Program-made: the position numbers and the translations under genes
Notes under the pieces: model-generated
What the model was told of the DNA's origin: nothing
What the model saw: only the letters and a program-made list of their open reading frames with translations
Database searches by the model: none
Shown: piece by piece, positions 31,202 through 32,490 of the stretch
Position numbering within the stretch: the first letter of the stretch is position 1
Layout: every line of letters starts with the position of its first letter
NCBI RefSeq assembly: GCF_004745485.1
Contig: NZ_RHFG01000036.1
Location: 1-32,490, forward strand
Reading direction: 5' to 3'
Source of the DNA: Brevibacterium sp. S22
GTDB lineage: Bacteria; Actinomycetota; Actinomycetes; Actinomycetales; Brevibacteriaceae
Length of the DNA stretch: 32,490 nt

Positions 31202-31983
31202 GGCTGGCCTCCGGCAGAGATGGTGCGGTCGGGAATGGTGGCGGGAGCGCCTGCGGCGGTGCCGGCTCTGCCCTCGACACCGCGATCGGGAACGGTGAGT
31301 TCGGTGCGGATCTTATAGCGGTCGCCGCGGTAGACGGAACGCACGAACTCGAAGGGAACGTCATCGGCACCGCGCGAGGTGCGTTCGAACAGCAGGGCCG
31401 GGGACAGTTCAGGGACACCGAGGTGCTTCGCCTCGGCGGCGTCGAGGAGGGTCGGCTCGATCGTCTGCACGCTGTGGCTGAGACTGACGCCGAAGCGCTG
31501 CCGGAGCAGTTCGTAGAACGACTGGTCCTCGAGGTCACCGGCGTTCACCCCGGGGACGAGAGCGGAGGGGATGTGCAGCTCCTCGAGGGCGATCGGCTCG
31601 TCATCGGCCAGGCGCAGACGCAGGATGGCGATGACGTCGTCACTCTCAGCGAGGTGGAGGCGCCTGCCGATGTGCGCGCCGGCGGCCACGGTGTCGAAGC
31701 TGAGGATGTGGGAGCCGGGGCGCATGCCGCGGGCGACCATGTCTTCGGTGAAGGAGCTGGCGGCAAGGGGCTGATCGAGCTTCGGGCCGAGGGCGAAGAC
31801 TCCGGTGCCGTGGCGCCTGCGGACCATGCCCTTGGCGACGAGTTCGTCGATCGCCCGGCGCAGGGTCATCCGCGAGATGCCCAAGGTCTCGGCGAGCTGC
31901 CGTTCGGGCGGGAACTGCTCGCCGGCGGCCATGCCTTCGAGGCGGTCGAGGAGCTGATCGCGGATCGAGTGGAATTTCGTCAC
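31198..31983 (-). CDS. GntR/HutC-family regulator of the MurNAc operon
   Basis: The product has 261 residues. The GTG at 31983 (MTKFHSIRDQLLDRLE) is chosen because it begins where the GntR HTH homology starts; the frame stays open further up. The HTH domain has FPPERQLAETLGISRMTLRRAIDELVAKGMVRRRHGTGVF, cut here to ISRMTLRRAIDEL and the GTGVF wing. A UTRA effector domain follows (about 85-235), with the HutC pattern LRLADDEPIALEELHIPS and FEFVRSVYRGDRYKI. UTRA regulators of this group (DasR, NagR, MurR-like partners) sense amino-sugar phosphates. It is first in the operon, overlapping anmK, and probably controls its own operon via the palindrome at 32019. Confidence 0.9.
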   Translation of the reverse strand: MTKFHSIRDQLLDRLEGMAAGEQFPPERQLAETLGISRMTLRRAIDELVAKGMVRRRHGTGVFALGPKLDQPLAASSFTEDMVARGMRPGSHILSFDTVAAGAHIGRRLHLAESDDVIAILRLRLADDEPIALEELHIPSALVPGVNAGDLEDQSFYELLRQRFGVSLSHSVQTIEPTLLDAAEAKHLGVPELSPALLFERTSRGADDVPFEFVRSVYRGDRYKIRTELTVPDRGVEGRAGTAAGAPATIPDRTISAGGQP

Positions 31984-32018
31984 GACACCATTGAGGCATA
32001 GGACACACTTCGAAATCA

Positions 32019-32031
32019 AGACCACTGGTCT
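32019..32031. promoter_or_regulatory. Candidate GntR operator AGACCA-C-TGGTCT
   Basis: A 13-base palindrome with perfect 6-base arms lies 36 bases upstream of the GntR start. The half-site TGGTCT is the one in the DasR-type dre site (TGGTCTAGACCA), but here the halves face the other way. A match by chance is possible; position and symmetry favour a real operator. Confidence 0.5.
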
Positions 32032-32094
32032 ATTTTGTGATGGTTCGACGCGGTTTTCGTGCCGTCACTCCCGCGAAATCCGTGCGCGCACCCC

Positions 32095-32160
32095 TCAGGT
32101 CACGCGAAACTCGAAAAAGTCGTCGCCGGTGACGACTTTTTCGAGTTTCGCGTGACCCGA
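32095..32160. repeat. Long palindromic intergenic repeat, copy 3
   Basis: Perfect 27-base arms (from GGTCACGCGAAACTCG at 32098 to CGAGTTTCGCGTGACC at 32157) surround a GCCGGT loop. It is nearly identical to copy 2. It lies upstream of the GntR operon and downstream of whatever follows to the right. Confidence 0.92.
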
Positions 32161-32321
32161 CGCGCTTTCAGCCCGACGACTGTCAGCGGGGCACTGAGAA
32201 CCGGAACGCCGAGAACCAGAATCAGGAGCAGGGCATCAGGCAGACGGGTCCGAAGCCGCAATGCACTACCTCCGGGAAAGAAGCATCGTTGCCTCAGAGG
32301 AAAAGCTTCGGCACGGCGCGA

Positions 32322-32399
32322 GGGGCGTAGTGCCTCATGTCAATATGCCCGCGAAAAGTAGGGGCGGAGTGCCTCATGTCAAGATCCCCGGGAAATGAG
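32322..32399. repeat. 39-bp degenerate tandem repeat
   Basis: Two adjacent 39-base units begin GGGGCGKAGTGCCTCATGTCAA (shortened: both hold AGTGCCTCATGTCAA). A third, partial unit (GTGCCTCA) follows at 32403, and a weaker one (GTTGCCTCAGAGG) precedes. On the minus strand each unit reads TTGACATGAGGCAC; the one at 32382 is followed after 16 bases by TACTTT, a possible promoter facing the GntR operon. TGAGGC-CGT-GCCTCA forms a small inverted repeat at 32396-32410. The rest of 32161-32436 shows no gene. Confidence 0.5.
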
Positions 32400-32436
32400 G
32401 CCGTGCCTCACAGACATTTTCCCCGCCAGCCGGGTC

Positions 32437-32490
32437 TTAACCGGCCCGGGTGTGATGGACCTTGATGCCCGCGGGATCCGGCAGGGCTTG
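32437..32490 (-). CDS. Possible C-terminal end of a gene running off the window
   Basis: The last 18 codons on the minus strand are open and end at TAA: QALPDPAGIKVHHTRAG. The GC-rich coding look is suggestive only; no family can be named from this length. It would be read leftward, toward the GntR operon. Confidence 0.2.
   Translation of the reverse strand, partial: QALPDPAGIKVHHTRAG

Noticed and set aside
29918..31318. 466-codon plus-strand open frame opposite anmK
   Set aside because: Gly/Glu/Val-biased antisense shadow; AnmK motifs on the minus strand are unmistakable.

Overview
The window looks like chromosomal DNA of a high-GC actinobacterium, most like Brevibacterium or a close Micrococcales relative. 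This rests on gene content, GTG starts, ATGA start/stop overlaps and GC-rich codon use in the right half. It is an impression from families, not a database match. It falls into two parts: a lower-GC accessory island at about 1-17,500, and an ordinary GC-rich chromosomal stretch at about 18,000-32,490.

Accessory island. The left edge is an IS3-type insertion (1-125) that truncated an IS110-family element (126-919). A second, inverted piece of the same IS110 5' end lies at 15294-15430, so about 14.4 kb is bracketed by inverted IS110 ends. Inside come an IS1634-like transposase relic, an SRPBCC protein, a damaged hemerythrin-like gene, a conjugative-element membrane protein (DUF6112 type) and more IS relics (975-3327). 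Next is a defence block: a lipoprotein / peptidoglycan-binding adaptor / ABC ATPase / FtsX-type permease operon on the minus strand (3379-6917), divergent from an OmpR-type response regulator and its histidine kinase (7110-8986). Then comes the most striking part. A minus-strand pair encodes a cytoplasmic class-A-beta-lactamase-like protein and a LysR regulator (9129-11071). It is divergent from two overlapping plus-strand genes for a MecA-like class B PBP and a bifunctional class A PBP (11165-15297). I read this as an inducible, penicillin-sensing system that supplies a replacement wall-synthesis pair. An IS256-family element with a frameshifted transposase (15715-17162) and a transporter fragment close the island.

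Chromosomal part. A small membrane protein precedes an unusual fusion of a membrane PH domain with a MarR-type DNA-binding domain (18262-19449). An RDD protein and a PspC protein follow. A minus-strand operon encodes an XRE-cupin regulator, a B3/B4-domain protein and an EamA exporter, with a perfect operator-like inverted repeat before the regulator start. A FAD monooxygenase is divergent from a TetR regulator. A GNAT gene is flanked by a duplicated segment containing a long palindrome. The right end is a tightly coupled five-gene operon for cell-wall amino-sugar recovery: GntR regulator, AnmK, sodium:solute symporter, MurQ and a BadF-type sugar kinase. A roughly 60-75 bp near-perfect palindrome occurs three times (25295, 26075, 32095) between genes.

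No tRNA, rRNA or CRISPR array was recognised.
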